Below are positions 1-11,182 of a DNA stretch of 64,000 nucleotides, piece by piece (the stretch's first letter is position 1; each line of letters opens with the position of its first letter). Source of the DNA: Adiantum capillus-veneris (lineage: Eukaryota; Streptophyta; Polypodiopsida; Polypodiales; Pteridaceae); assembly GCA_014529385.2 (NCBI GenBank), contig CM043942.1, forward strand, positions 22,364,991 through 22,428,990, read 5' to 3'. The notes under the pieces were generated by a model. The model was not told the DNA's origin, did no database searches, and worked only from the letters and a program-made list of their open reading frames with translations. A program made the position numbers and the translations under genes.

Positions 1-400
1 AACACCAAACTAGCCTAAAAGCAAGTGCATCATTCGATGAATCTAATGACACCTCCATTCCAGTAGTAGGACTGATGCCAAAAGAAACACCGAACTAGCC
101 TATCAACACGTATATCACTCATAAAACATAGAAAATAGTATATTAGCCTGTACAACGACACTCCCAATCCAATAATAGAACTGATGCCAATAACAAGGCT
201 AATAGAACTACCTATAGATTGAACATAACCAACCATGTTCAACAACGACACTTCTGGTTTAAATTAGAATCGATGGTGAAGTGAACTCAATTGACACGTT
301 GTAAAGCAGTGCCTGCTAGTCTAGCGTTTCACAATGACACTTCTGGTCCAATATAAGGATGATGCCGACGTGAAAAGCAAGATCAGCATACTTTGAAAAC
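1..400. repeat. Degenerate ~100-bp repeat, about four units
   Basis: A motif of the form acacttctggtccaata followed by ggactgatgcc recurs near 50-80, 160-190, 245-270 and 335-365, giving four imperfect units of roughly 90-110 bp. No reading frame of interest crosses it. It may be part of an LTR or other transposable-element terminal region cut by the window edge; family not recognised. Confidence 0.45.
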
Positions 401-1070
401 TACAAAAAATAATTATTGAAAAAAAATATACCAACTTAAAAACAAAGTAGTAAAAGAGCTTATTTAATTAAGCTAAAATCTATACCGTAATTTTTTGTCT
501 TCCTTGTGAGGGCTCTTTGGTTAGATACATGGGAAAGTCAAAGGTGAGAATTGTGAAGGAAATGGGCCCCTAGGGGACCTATTTATAGGTACCGTGGGGG
601 CCCATCCGGCTACGTAGTGGGACTGCCGAGGCCACAACCCTCTGAGCTTCCCTGGTATCCCGACGGACTGCAGACCTATATCGGTGGGCAAATCTCACTG
701 AGCCTCCCGGTCCCCTTCACGTCACCATGCCATTTTTTGTCAATGTGAAGACTTGTGAATTGAGAATTTTGTTAATTAACAGTGTGATCACAACAAAAAA
801 AACACATGATCACGTGACTTCGAAATCCCTGGCTACTATTTCTAATTTTAGTTCCAATATATGTGTTATTTTGATTTCAGTTGCTATTTCCATTTCCATT
901 CCAATATCAGCATCTATGTCTGATCTGTCGTCTAAAGTTTGAAGTCTAAACTGACAACTAACTCTCAACCCAACACTAGAATAGCGGTCTGAAGTGACCA
1001 ACCCATTCCAAACTATATATAGTAAAATTATATATATTTAGAGTGTATAGAATAACTATAATATATAAAC
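401..1070. other. Unassigned intergenic DNA with a TATA-like motif
   Basis: No gene is visible. The stretch 561-720 is GC-richer than its surroundings and contains a TATA-like tatttatagg at 580-589 inside an imperfect palindrome. This could be the promoter of a decayed LTR, but no coding sequence follows. The short ORFs at 727-1001 look like chance. Confidence 0.3.
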
Positions 1071-1259
1071 ATATCATATATATATCACTATGATATATAG
1101 TATAATATGTAGCTTTAAACATATTACATATATATTGTATTGTATAGATTATAAATTATATATCATATATATATCACTATGATATATAGTAGAATATGTA
1201 GCTTTAAAAATATTACACATATATTGTATTGTATAGAATATAAATTATATATCATATAC
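1071..1259. repeat. AT-rich tandem repeat, period 89 bp
   Basis: Two full copies and a short third start repeat with an 89-bp period beginning at 1071, 1160 and 1249. Units are rich in TATA steps (atatcatatatat...) and differ at only a few bases, so the duplication is fairly recent. Confidence 0.75.
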
Positions 1260-1404
1260 TATTTCCTATATTTATTAAACTATGCATGTTATCAATTCCT
1301 TTAATTTTCATTATATAATTATTTTGTATCCAAAATGGTTTTGACTTCTATTATAATATGTATTACTTATAAATTTGAATTTGATAGATTCTTATTTAAA
1401 AAAA

Positions 1405-1540
1405 TTAGTCTAAGAGCCAATTTCCCATCTATGAAGTGATCACTTTCTCTTTATCTACTTAGCTTCCCATCTCTCAAGCGATCTCTTTCTCTTTAATGGT
1501 CACCTAGAAGAGCCAATTTCCATCTCTCATGTGAACACGT
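1405..1540. repeat. 53-bp minisatellite, left part (split by the gypsy insertion)
   Basis: Degenerate units built around agaagagccaatttcc and catctctcatgtgaac end exactly at the 5' LTR of the following element. The same units continue directly after the 3' LTR at 11593. This shows that the retrotransposon landed inside the array. Confidence 0.75.
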
Positions 1541-2365
1541 TGTCGTGCTGTGACACGTACATAGTGGGAACGCATGCTACAAGATCTATCTTGTATTTTT
1601 TTAGATACATAATTATATTTCCTATAGTGTACATATGTATATTTAAGTATAATAATAAACCTTCTATCTCATCCTGTTATTTTTTCTCAAGGGTAACCTA
1701 TCCTTACTTTACCATCAGAAAATACTATGGGAAAAGCATCAATAGCTCCGCCTCTTTAACTTGGGACAAAAAGCATTGATTCTTTATTTCTACTATTTCA
1801 TTATCATCTCACACCCTAGCTAGATCCTATATCTAGGGTAAACTCCAATATATATATATTCTATGTATTTTTTATACTTTTCTTATATTTCATTTTAAAT
1901 AGCTACTAGGAGAGAATCAAATCCTAGTGGGACACTAGGTGGCATGATTTCAAAGATACACTTATTTTAATGCATTATTGCAAGCATGATTACAAAACTT
2001 TGTCAAGGAGCAATGTCATGCTTTCATATGGCATGAGGTGTCCTTTGGAATTAAATGAAAGTCTAGGCTAAGGAGACCACATGAAGACTTTTGCTGCCAT
2101 AAATGGACCCTATTTTGATGATTTTTTTACACAAGGTTCCAATCCGAATTGGAAAACAATTTTAAAATGAAAATCGTAGATAATGAGCTGAAGTTTTTTC
2201 CCATATTTTTACTTTTTTATTTGGAGACACGGTTGAGGAGATATGATCAAAATATTGGACCCCAATCTGCCCACATCATGCAGGGACAGCTCATTTTCAA
2301 CATTTCCAATTCCTGTTCACACTGGCTCCTCTCTTCTTGTGTAAACCCTTGGGGATTCCCTTCAC

Positions 2366-2375
2366 CTATAAAAGG
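2366..2375 (+). promoter_or_regulatory. TATA box of the 5' LTR promoter
   Basis: ctataaaagg is a strong plant TATA element in a GC-richer context, ~825 bp into the LTR. Transcription should begin about 30 bp downstream, near 2400. The same element is at 10397-10406 in the 3' LTR. Confidence 0.65.
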
Positions 2376-2928
2376 GGACCTCTTCTTCCTTGGAAGGAAC
2401 TCAAGCATTCAAGCCATTGATGAGAGGAATTCTTGAGGGAGTGAGTAGTAATGCCTAATTGTACTTAGCCTCATTAACATAAGCCCAAGCCTACACTTTC
2501 TCCTAGAGGAAGACTAGCCATTCTTGTACGCTATCCTTGGAAGATCAACTCTAATCAAAGAAGGTGTTGTACTTGGCGTATCAATCAAAGTGGAGTGCCC
2601 CCCTCTTCTTCTCTCTCCATCAATAATGGTGCCGAAGGGTTTGTCAAGTAAGATGTGTTCTACATTGATGTTTTCTTGATTTCTTGTTGTTTTCTTTTTC
2701 ATCTCTAATCCGACATATATATATATGTATCTAATCTCATCTCCTTAACCAAATCTATCTCTCTCACTCTTAGTAATTCATCCTCTCTACAAATTTTAGG
2801 TTCTCTTTGCTACAGGTACATCTCTCCCCACAGTATCCTTATTGTCTACGGGCAAGAATAGGGCTTGGGAGGGAAAATTCTCATCTCTTCACTTCTCTCA
2901 TATCTACATTTCTCACATACTATCCTAG

Positions 2929-3147
2929 ATGAATAATCCACATGATGATCATTTTTATCACTTTCACTCTGTACAATCTATTAGAATTAACGTATGGATT
3001 AGCCGTAAAATACACTTTCAACAACGTATAGTGTTTCTCTTTGGCCCTGAAAGGCTCAATGAAATACTTCTATCACCGGATCCCATCATACTACATCTCA
3101 TAGACTATAATTTTTCTTTTGATGTAAGCGTAGTTATCTTGCTATGA
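2929..3147 (+). CDS. LTR-encoded small ORF 1 (72 aa), unknown function
   Basis: This 72-codon ORF lies within the transcribed part of the LTR, upstream of gag. I do not recognise the family. Residues 26-72 align without gaps to residues 24-70 of the next ORF: 21 of 47 residues are identical, including K-F-Q-I, LFG, RLN, I-S-P, IL, I-Y, S-DV and a final L. Twelve of those 21 identical residues use different codons in the two ORFs, which suggests protein-level constraint after an old duplication. Its TGA stop overlaps the next ATG as ATGA, a layout that permits termination-reinitiation. There is no signal peptide; the protein is hydrophobic-aromatic with several charged residues. Several short upstream AUGs lie between the predicted transcription start and this ORF. 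An acceptor-like tract ending at about 2815 could remove some of them by splicing (inference). The copy in the other LTR is at 10964-11182. Confidence 0.45.
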   Translation: MNNPHDDHFYHFHSVQSIRINVWISRKIHFQQRIVFLFGPERLNEILLSPDPIILHLIDYNFSFDVSVVILL

Positions 3148-3356
3148 ACCAAGAGGATTTGTACACACAATTAATCCCAATCACTAGACAAAATATATAT
3201 ATTATGGTAAGCACAAAACTACAATTCCAAAGAACAATTCGTAGCCTATTTGGTCAGCCAAGATTGAATACCATTAACGCATCCATTAACCCTTTCATAT
3301 TACCCATGATACGATATGACCATAGCCTTGATGTTTTCATCTTCGTATTGTTTTGA
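3144..3356 (+). CDS. LTR-encoded small ORF 2 (70 aa), paralogue of ORF 1
   Basis: This ORF starts at the ATG of the ATGA overlap with ORF 1 and encodes 70 residues. Its C-terminal two thirds are collinear and gap-free with ORF 1, with shared LFG, RLN and S-DV motifs. It is followed after ~255 bp by the gag start at 3611, so in genomic RNA it would be a leader ORF. An ATGGTAAGC within it resembles a splice donor and might be used instead; that cannot be decided from sequence. Function is unknown. An alternative is that the pair is a captured and duplicated host fragment or a remnant of a longer protein. Confidence 0.45.
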   Translation: MNQEDLYTQLIPITRQNIYIMVSTKLQFQRTIRSLFGQPRLNTINASINPFILPMIRYDHSLDVFIFVLF

Positions 3357-3563
3357 CATTCTCTTTTGCGTTCTTTCTTTGTGTGTGTGAATGCAAGAGA
3401 GAAAGAGTGAGTCTTCTTTGATTGCACTTCTTTCCAAACCCTAGTCTTCATGGCATCTATGGTTTAACTCCTTCATATAGTTTTTTTTTAGTTCTCTCAC
3501 AAACTCTCACAGCCATAAGCACGGTGCTTTCCTGGCAAGACCGCAAATTTCTCGACATATTTT

Positions 3564-3581
3564 TGGTGAACCCGACGCGAA
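3564..3581 (+). other. Primer-binding site (PBS)
   Basis: A TGGTGAACCCGACG-type sequence starts 6 bp after the 5' LTR end. The leading TGG matches a tRNA 3' CCA. I cannot name the tRNA with certainty; it is not the initiator Met or Asp site used by other elements in this window. Confidence 0.6.
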
Positions 3582-3610
3582 ACTGCTAGGGTGAGAGTTT
3601 GTGGGTAACC

Positions 3611-4791
3611 ATGGGTGATCATGTTGAGCAACAGGGTATGCATTTTGACCCAGCAACAATGCAAATGTTTCAAGCATTTGCAATGTTCATGCAGCAACAA
3701 CATGCTACTGAAAGAAGGGAGATTTCCGCAACGAAGGCCATACAAGCGGTCGTCAACATAATGGATCAGTTCAATGGCAAAGATGTAACCAAGTACTTAC
3801 GCGAGTATGTGAAGGAGATGGAGCTGCATCGCATGTCAGAAGGTGAGATGATTCAAATATTTGAGCTAGTTGTTGCTCCAGAATTTAGGGAGCATGTTAG
3901 GGCAATTAAGATGGGCATGGGAGAAATTGGGAAGAACTCAAAGTAGCTTTAAAGGAGGAATATTTCATGGAGGACTCGGAGAGAGTGACCAAAAGGACAT
4001 TCTTAGAATGGGTAGTCAAGCCAAAGCAAGGACTATCAATAACAGAGCTACTTAGGGAATTTGAGCAGTGCAATGCACAACTCACTAGGACAGAAAGAGC
4101 CACACTAGATGCAGAGAAGACAGATCTTTTCTTACAAGCTACAGGTAAAGAGTTTCAAGAAAATTTGGAGCTTCTTCTTGAAGATAAAGATGCTGAGCAA
4201 GGACTAAAGATCGACTGGAATGAGGTTGAAGGTGTTGTCTCACTGCTTGCCAAACGACAAAGAAGAAGGGACAAGATGGTAGTAAACACTACAAGTCCTT
4301 CCACCTCAACTTCTGACAAAATGGTAAAGCCTACTTTTATCGCTCCTAAGTTTGATGAGTCCATGCTAGATGAGCTTGTGAAGGGAATGCGTGACTTGAA
4401 GGTGAAGTTTGCAAAGCTTGAAGAAAAAGGCCAACCATCAGGGCCACTTCCTAGGCAAAGACAATAGCCCAAAGAAGGGTTTGTTAATAGATGTATTTGG
4501 TGTGATAGTACATACCATGTAAGAAGGGATTGTGATGATTTTAGTGATGCTTTGTCAAAAGATGTTGTCTTTTTTAAGGATGGTAAAATCCACTTAAGAG
4601 AGACAGGTCTACCCTTGAGAACTAACTTTGGGAAGGGGGGAATGCAAACCTTAGTTGAAGATATGGCAACCAAGCATGCCACCTCTTCAGTTGAGGAAGC
4701 TACTTATGGAGTAAAAATTGAACATTTTTGTGATGAAGAGGTGAGTGACCATCATGGTAAAATTTGGCCAAATGTCATGCAATTAGCTTAA
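3611..4791 (+). pseudogene. gag: gag (capsid/nucleocapsid) of the gypsy element, disrupted
   Basis: The start chosen is the ATG at 3611 in a good context (accATGg). The first part (to 3946) encodes a Gln/Met-rich N-terminus and the capsid-like 'FNGKDVTKYLREYVKEME' region. The frame then shifts between about 3880 and 3966 and continues from 3967 to a TAG at 4465, probably from CAG. It runs on in the same frame through a CCHC zinc knuckle (CIWCDSTYHVRRDC, about 4498-4540), the nucleocapsid RNA-binding motif, to a stop at 4789. Gag would form the virus-like particle in the cytoplasm. As it stands the product is truncated. Confidence 0.8.
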
Positions 4792-5985
4792 AAGGGAAAG
4801 CTTACAAAAGAGATTCTACATGAAGCAGGTGATTGCATACGTCTAGAAACAGGATGGAATGATCCAGTGGACTCATTGTCAGTGCATGCCTACATTACAA
4901 AATGCCAACAAAATGAGGCAATTGTAGAAGAGAAGCGCAGACGTGAGAATGCTGATGAACGACCATAAAAAAGAGCTTCTAGAAGTGGGGGAAGAAGCGA
5001 CTCAATGCCTTCTCAAACACCCTCAACACAAGGAGCATCTCCACCTGAAGTACTCATGGAGGAGTCTACAACAGGAAAGAAGAAAGAGCCAACGAAAGGT
5101 AAGACAAAAGGCCCAACTTATAAACTACAATCTGATATTGAGGTTGCTATAGATTTAAAGAAAGTCTTGGAGGAAAGGATCTTGAATAGCAAGATTGAGT
5201 TCACTCTGGGAGAAGTTCTTGGCATTGCAAAGCGTGAATTCCACGAGGAGATCATTGACATCATCAAGAGGAAGAGGCAAACCCTTGCTGAAGTTTCTCG
5301 TCCACAGGTTGAAGGGGAAACCTCGAAGACACAAGGGATGCAACTGCAAAATAAGGAGAATGATGGAGATATGGTAGGATGCTACCAATCTAGTGGGAGA
5401 GTGAAGCAAGTGCATTTCTCAAATGATGATGAAGAAGTTGAAGATATTCCTAGGAGTTACTATTCACGAAGTCATTGGGCAAGGGCTACTACAGAAACTT
5501 TGGTCAAGGTAGGTGATCTTGAAGATTCATTTGTTGCCTTGATTGACCATGGTTCAGAAATAAACATAATGTCAAAGAGTCTCTACAACAAGTGCAAATG
5601 GCCGATGGACACAGATCATGGTTGGATGGTAAAAGTGGCAAACAATCCATCCGGTGAATTGTATGCAGCATGTCTAGGTGTGAAGGTAACAATAGGTGAT
5701 GTAAAGATTGACCAAAACTTCTTTGTACAGGATACATCTTCATATCATCTCATCCTTGGACAGCCCTACATTGTGGGAGTTCGAATGGAAACAAAGGTAA
5801 TGGACAATGGTTCAGCATATGCTAGGATACATAGCAAAGATGGTAAACATGCTGTCCAATTTCTCACAGTTTGTGTAAACCATGAAAGAAATCGTGACAA
5901 CCTCAGAGAACATCCTCTACCAAAGGTGAGCAAAGAGTTTCATGATCATAGAGAAATGATGGGTTTTGGCCAAGTACCATTGTAA
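4792..5985 (+). pseudogene. gypsy aspartic protease region
   Basis: This is the same frame as the gag tail. It has a stop near 4966 and then an open stretch from 5005 to 5985 (326 aa). Residues 1-120 are Lys/Glu-rich linker. The retropepsin-like domain follows, with the active-site motif at residues 179-185 (IDHGSEI; Asp181; the usual second residue S/T is His here). A hydrophobic segment ending LILGQPYI is the second protease signature. The enzyme would release gag and pol proteins in the particle. It ends at a TAA in mid-protein, and the reading frame changes before RT. Confidence 0.8.
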
Positions 5986-6062
5986 AGCGGGATTGCAGTG
6001 GTACAGAAATAAAAAGGGTCTCGCCTGATCCAAAAATAGGTGAATCATTTTCAACGAGCTCC

Positions 6063-7484
6063 TTGGTAACAACGAATGGATCAGTATGTTTTACAAACCT
6101 TGAAGATTTGAAGAGATGTGAGAGGCAATATGTGCGTAATGTACAAATAGGCATGAAAAAGAGTGGGTTGCTAGAGCCTACTGAAAATGTTTTGGGTTTG
6201 TGTGAACAAGTTTCTTTTGTAGATACTATGGGTGAGCTTGATGCTATAATGGGGTCTAATTTGCATCTTGAAAATGAAGTTGTGGAAGTTTGCTCTATGG
6301 AAATGTATCAAGTAATAGAAGCCTTTAAAGAAAGCCAAACAGTTGGCCCAAAAGTCCATGTTGAAACTAAATACAAGAGTGTAGCAAAGAAGGTGAAACC
6401 AGTAGCTTCACCCTTACCACCCAACAACAAGGAAAAGATTGAACAGGCTTCTTTACAACCAAGTTTGCGGAATCCTAAAAAGATCGGGCATACCTTCACA
6501 AAGGAGTCCTTTCAAGAGTTGCAGATTGGTTGTGAGGAGTTTCTAACACAGGAGGAGACAAAGTGCTTCTAAGAAATGCTTTCAAAGCATGGTAAGGCTT
6601 TTGCATTTGAGCCACATGAGATAGGATGTGTTGATCTTTATATTGTAGCTCCTATGGTAATTTTCACAATACCTCATGTGCCTTGGAATCTGTGGCCTAT
6701 TCCGGTTCCAAAGGCTTATTTGCCAAAGTTAGTAGACCTACTGAATGAGAAAATCAAAATGGGAATCTTGGAGCCTTCTTGTGCTCCATACTCAAACAGG
6801 TGGTTCACAGTTCCAAAGAAGAATGGTTCTCTACGCTTCATCCAAGATATGCAAACAGTAAACAAGGTGACAATTAGAAATGTAGGAACAGGTCCAATTG
6901 TGGATGAATTTGCAGAGGCGTTTGCAGGGAGGGCAATCTACTCAATGGGGGATCTCTACTCAGGGTATGATCAATTTCAGCTTGCAATCAAAAGCAGAGA
7001 CTTGACAACCATGAGGAAACCTTTGGGTTTGGTAAGGATGTGTACCTTGCCACAGGGAGCAACCAACTCGATTGCACATATGATGAATGGGATGAATAAG
7101 GTCTTACGTGACTTTATTCCTCAAATCACAATGCCTTTCATTGATGATTTGCCTATCAAAGAATGTGAAGAAAGTGACAAAGATGAAGCTTTGGATCTCA
7201 AGGGATGTCGCAGGTTTGTGGTAAATCACATAAATGATTGTGATAAAATTTTGTCTAGGTTGGAAGAAGTGAATCTTACATTGTCAGGGAAAAAGTCTAT
7301 GTTTGGTGTCAAAGAAGTGCTCATTGTGGGGCACATGTGCGGGCCATATGGTAGGAAACCTTGTCCATCAAAGGTAGATGCCATCCAAAGAATGAAAGAA
7401 ACATGCACTAGCATCACTGAGGTTAGAAGGTTTCTGGGAGCATGTGTCTTCTATGTATTTGGATTCCACATTATGCACCTGTAG
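6063..7484 (+). pseudogene. gypsy reverse transcriptase
   Basis: There are two open segments in one frame, 6063-6572 (linker) and 6576-7484 (RT), separated by a single TAA. RT shows the fingers motif GILEPSCAPYSNRWFTVPKK, then FIQDMQTVNK, the catalytic-Asp motif MGDLYSGYDQF, the LPQGATNS motif, and the active site FIDDL (Asp190 and Asp191 of the second segment), in the order expected for Ty3/gypsy RT. The YxDD tyrosine position is Ile in this family (FIDD). The frame is lost at about 7450, shifting into the RNase H frame. The linker between protease and RT is unusually long. Confidence 0.85.
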
Positions 7485-8191
7485 CCGATCCTCTTTATCA
7501 GCTGCTTAGAAAGAATCAAAAGTTTAAATGGATAGAAGCACATGTAAAATCCATGAAAAAGCTAAAGGAGTTACTCCAGTCAGCAACGACTTTGAGAAAG
7601 GTAGACTATGAGTGTCAAAGGCCAGTGATTGTCACAGTAGATACCAGTCCTACAGGGATTGGATGGGCAGTAGGGCAAGATGACAAAGAAGGACACAGAT
7701 ATGTGGTAAGATTTGGAGCAAAGGTACTAAGTGCTCGCCAAAGAAACTATCCACAGATAAAGAGAGAGTTATGGGGTATGGTTACAGCCTTGAAAAGTGG
7801 GAAAGAGTACCTAATTGGTGCATGTGTGATTGTAGAAATAGATTGTTTACCACTTCTTGGGATGATTACAAGCTGCTCAACACCAGACATTGCTATGTTG
7901 CGGTGGATTGCCTACATTAAGTCCTTAAATCCCAAGTTTAAGCACATTGCAGGTAAAGACAATACAGTAGCAGATATGCTATCAAGGGCAAGGTATGAAG
8001 ATGAGTCACAAATGATTGATGAGGGAGATGATGTAGGCACAAAATTCTATTCTATCTCTCATGTCAAAGGTAACAATGTCTGCATGAATAATTCACTTGA
8101 ATTGTTCTTGAAAGATCTTTATGAAGGTGATTGGCTTTCTATTGGAAGGTACTTGAGTACTCTAACAAAACAGGATGATTGGTCTGAATAA
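7442..8191 (+). pseudogene. gypsy RT thumb / RNase H
   Basis: The segment continues RT (YAPVADPLYQLL, the typical 'connection' motif) and enters RNase H with VTVDTSPTGIGWAV, a first catalytic Asp followed by the usual Gly-rich turn. Further on are a glutamate in QIKRELWGM and an Asp in EIDCLPLL, and the C-terminal HIAGKDNTVADMLSR signature, including the terminal catalytic Asp. RNase H would remove the RNA strand of the hybrid during cDNA synthesis. It ends in an in-frame TAA just before the integrase zinc finger. Confidence 0.82.
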
Positions 8192-8209
8192 GAATTCAAG
8201 AGGATACGC

Positions 8210-9511
8210 ATGAAAGCATATGGGTACTTTTTAAGGGATGGTTACTTGTGGAAGCATCTTAAACAAAAGGGTGCTTCACCACAACGGGTTATATGTAAAA
8301 AAGAGACTCAAGTAAAGCTCATGCAAGAGTTTCATGAGAGTCTATGGGCCGGACACAGGGGTGTATGGGCAACCTTCTCCAAGTTGAAAGAAAAATACTG
8401 GTGGAAGGGTATGTATAAAGATGTATCTCAGTTTGTAGAGTCATGTGTAACTTGTCAAATGTATTCAAATGTTCGACATCGTGATGGATTGCACCCTACA
8501 TATCCACTAGCCATGCACTATAAATGGGTTGTGGATCTAGTCACAATGCCTTTATGACTCTGGAAGATGAGATACTTGGTTCTTGCACGAGAGGACCTAA
8601 CTAACCAGGTTGAAGGAAGAGCATTAAGAGCTAAGACCACAGAAGCTGTGTGCAAATTCCTTCTTGATGAGGTGATTTGCCGTTATGGTTGTGTGGGAAA
8701 AATCACTGCAGATCGAGGTGAACTGGATGTCGAAGAAGCAAGGGAGTTCTTTTCTAGATTAGGGATCAATATTTCTCTTACTACAGCTTACAACCCTGAA
8801 GGCAATGGAAAGAGTGAAAGAGGGCATCCTCCTATCATCAAAGCTTTGGCCAAAGCTTGCGAAGGAAGAGTTGGTGAGTGGCCAAAATTGTTACCATATG
8901 CTTTATGGGCTGATCGTACAACACATAGCTCAGTAACTGGCTACATGCCTGCGGAGCTAATGCATGGTCAAAAGCCAGTGATGCCGATTGAGGATACAAT
9001 TCCCACATGGAATGTACTACCTTGGCAAGAGGGGCTTAGTAGGGAAGATCTCCTTACACTGCGTATAAGGCAGCTAGAGAGAAGACCTGGAGACATTGAA
9101 GCTGCAAAAGAATGACTCAAAAATGCAAGGTTGAAAAACAAGGACTATTTTGATAAGCGACATCGACTCAGGAGCAAAGCAATTGACAAAGGTGACTGGG
9201 CTTTAGTGTATGATAGTAGCCTTGATAACCAGCACACAGTCATGAGTAAGTTCTCAAAAAGATGGTTTGGACCGTATGTTGTAAAGCATGTGCATGAAAA
9301 TGCTACTTACAGCTTGTCTGAACTAGATAGTACAGAAGTAAAGATTCCCATTGCAGGAAAAAGGATTAAAATGTTTAAGAGAAGAGGAGACAATGATCTA
9401 GAAGATATGGATGAGGAAGAAGAGAAAAACACAGGTGAAGATCAAAGTGAACATGAAGCTCTGGAATCATCCAGTGAGGAAGAAGACAAGGAAGATGTAC
9501 AAGAGGTCTAA
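8210..9511 (+). pseudogene. gypsy integrase with acidic C-terminal tail
   Basis: Three open segments in one frame (8210-8557, 8567-9115, 9131-9511) are separated only by stops; the last TGA probably replaces a CGA arginine codon. The N-terminal HHCC zinc finger is H-E-S..GHRG...C-VTC. The catalytic core has the Asp of VVDLVTM, the Asp of ITADRGE, and a glutamate in GNGKSERGH, giving a D,D-35-E layout. The GPYVV region of the third segment is the GPY/F module. There is no chromodomain; the last ~40 residues are mainly Glu and Asp. From memory the core (WADRTTHSSVTGYMP) resembles a gypsy lineage seen in basidiomycetes and non-seed plants; that placement is inference. Confidence 0.82.
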
Positions 9512-9557
9512 TCTTACAAAGAGACAATGTGGCACATACCCGAGGATGTGCAGGTTT

Positions 9558-9571
9558 AGAGGGGGTGGAGA
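9558..9571 (+). other. Polypurine tract
   Basis: agagggggtggaga lies immediately before the TG of the 3' LTR, as required for plus-strand priming. Confidence 0.8.
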
Positions 9572-10963
9572 TGTCGTGTTGTGACACGTACATAGTGGGA
9601 ACGCATGCTACAAGATCTATCTTTTATTTTTTTAGATACATAATTATATTTCCTATAGTGTACATATGTATATTTAAGTATAATAATAAACCTTCTGTCT
9701 CATCCTATTATTTTTTCTCAAGGGTAACCTATCCTTACTTTACCATCAGAAAATACTCTGGGAAAAGCATCAATAGCTCCGCCTCTTTAACTTGGGGCAA
9801 AAAGCATTGATTCTTTATTTCTACTATTTCATTATCATCTCACACTCTAGCTAGATCCTATATCTAGGGTAAACTCCAATATATATATATTCTATGTATT
9901 TTTTATACTTTTCTTATATTTCATTTTAAATAGCTACTAGGAGAGAATCAAATCCTAGTGGGACACTAGGTGGCATGATTTCAAAGATACATTTATTTTA
10001 ATGCATTATTGCAAGCATGATTACAAAACTTTGTCAAGGAGCAATGTCATGCTTTCATATGGCATGAGGTGTCCTTTGGAATTAAATGAAAGTCTAGGCT
10101 AAGGAGACCACATGAAGACTTTTGCTGCCATAAATGGACCCTATTTTGATGATTTTTTTACACAAGGTTCCCATCCAAATTGGAAAACAATTTTAAAATG
10201 AAAATCATAGATAATGAGCTGAAGTTTTTTCCCATATTTTTACTTTTTTATTTGGAGACACGGTTGAGGAGATATGATCAAAATATTGGACCCCAATCTG
10301 CCCACATCATGCCGGGACAGCTCATTTTCAACTTTTCCAATTCCTGTTCACACTGGCTCCTCTCTTCTTGTGTAAACCCTTGGGGGTTCCCTTCACCTAT
10401 AAAAGGGGACCTCTTCTTCCTTGGAAGGAACTCAAGCATTCAAGCCATTGATGAGAGGAATTCTTGAGGGAGTGAGTAGTAATGCCTAATTGTACTTAGC
10501 CTCATTAACATAAGCCCAAGCCTACACTTTCTCCTAGAGGAAGACTAGCCATTCTTGTACGCTATCCTTGGAAGATCAACTCTAATCAAAGAAGGTGTTG
10601 TACTTGGCGTATCAATCAAAGTGGAGTGCTCCCCTCTTCTTCTCTCTCCATCAATAATGGTGCCGAAGGGTTTGTCAAGTAAGATGTGTTCTACATTGAT
10701 GTTTTCTTGATTTCTTGTTGTTTTCTTTTTCATCTCTAATCCGACATATATATATATATATGTATCTAATCTCATCTCCTTAACCAAATCTATCTCTCTC
10801 ACTCTTAGTAATTCATCCTCTCTACAAATTTTAGGTTCTCTTTGCTACAGGTACATCTCTCCCCACAGTATCCTTATTGTCTACGGGCAAGAATAGGGCT
10901 TGGGAGGGAAAATTCTCATCTCTTCACTTCTCTCATATCTACATTTCTCACATACTATCCTAG

Positions 10964-11182
10964 ATGAATAACCCACATGATGATCATTTTTATCACTTTC
11001 ACTCTGTACAATCTATTAGAATTAACGTATGGATTAGCCGTAAAATACACTTTCAACAACGTATAGTGTTTCTCTTTGGCCCTGAAAGGCTCAATGAAAT
11101 ACTTCTATCACCGGATCCCATCATACTACCTCTCATAGACTATAATTTTTCTTTTGATGTAAGCGTAGTTATCTTGCTATGA
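10964..11182 (+). CDS. LTR-encoded small ORF 1, 3' LTR copy (72 aa)
   Basis: This is the same ORF as 2929-3147, intact, with one amino-acid change (His to Pro) and one silent change. See that entry for motifs and its homology to the neighbouring ORF. Confidence 0.4.
   Translation: MNNPHDDHFYHFHSVQSIRINVWISRKIHFQQRIVFLFGPERLNEILLSPDPIILPLIDYNFSFDVSVVILL

Larger units (their letters stand above)
1541..3557 (+). repeat. 5' LTR of the gypsy element
   Basis: This 2017-bp LTR runs TGTCG...CGACA and is ~99% identical to 9572-11592. It contains a TATA box near 2366, so U3 is about 860 bp. The rest (R/U5, about 1.15 kb) would be transcribed as leader. That leader carries two adjacent small ORFs (see 2929 and 3144). 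Confidence 0.93.

Noticed and set aside
1531-1779. ORF at the start of the 5' LTR, also at 9529-9810
   Set aside because: U3 sequence, begins outside the LTR in flanking DNA, no recognisable motif.
2149-2436. 95-codon ORF present in both gypsy LTRs (also 10180-10467)
   Set aside because: It spans the TATA box and predicted transcription start, so it would not be on the element's mRNA. Its preservation in both LTRs is explained by their recent common origin.
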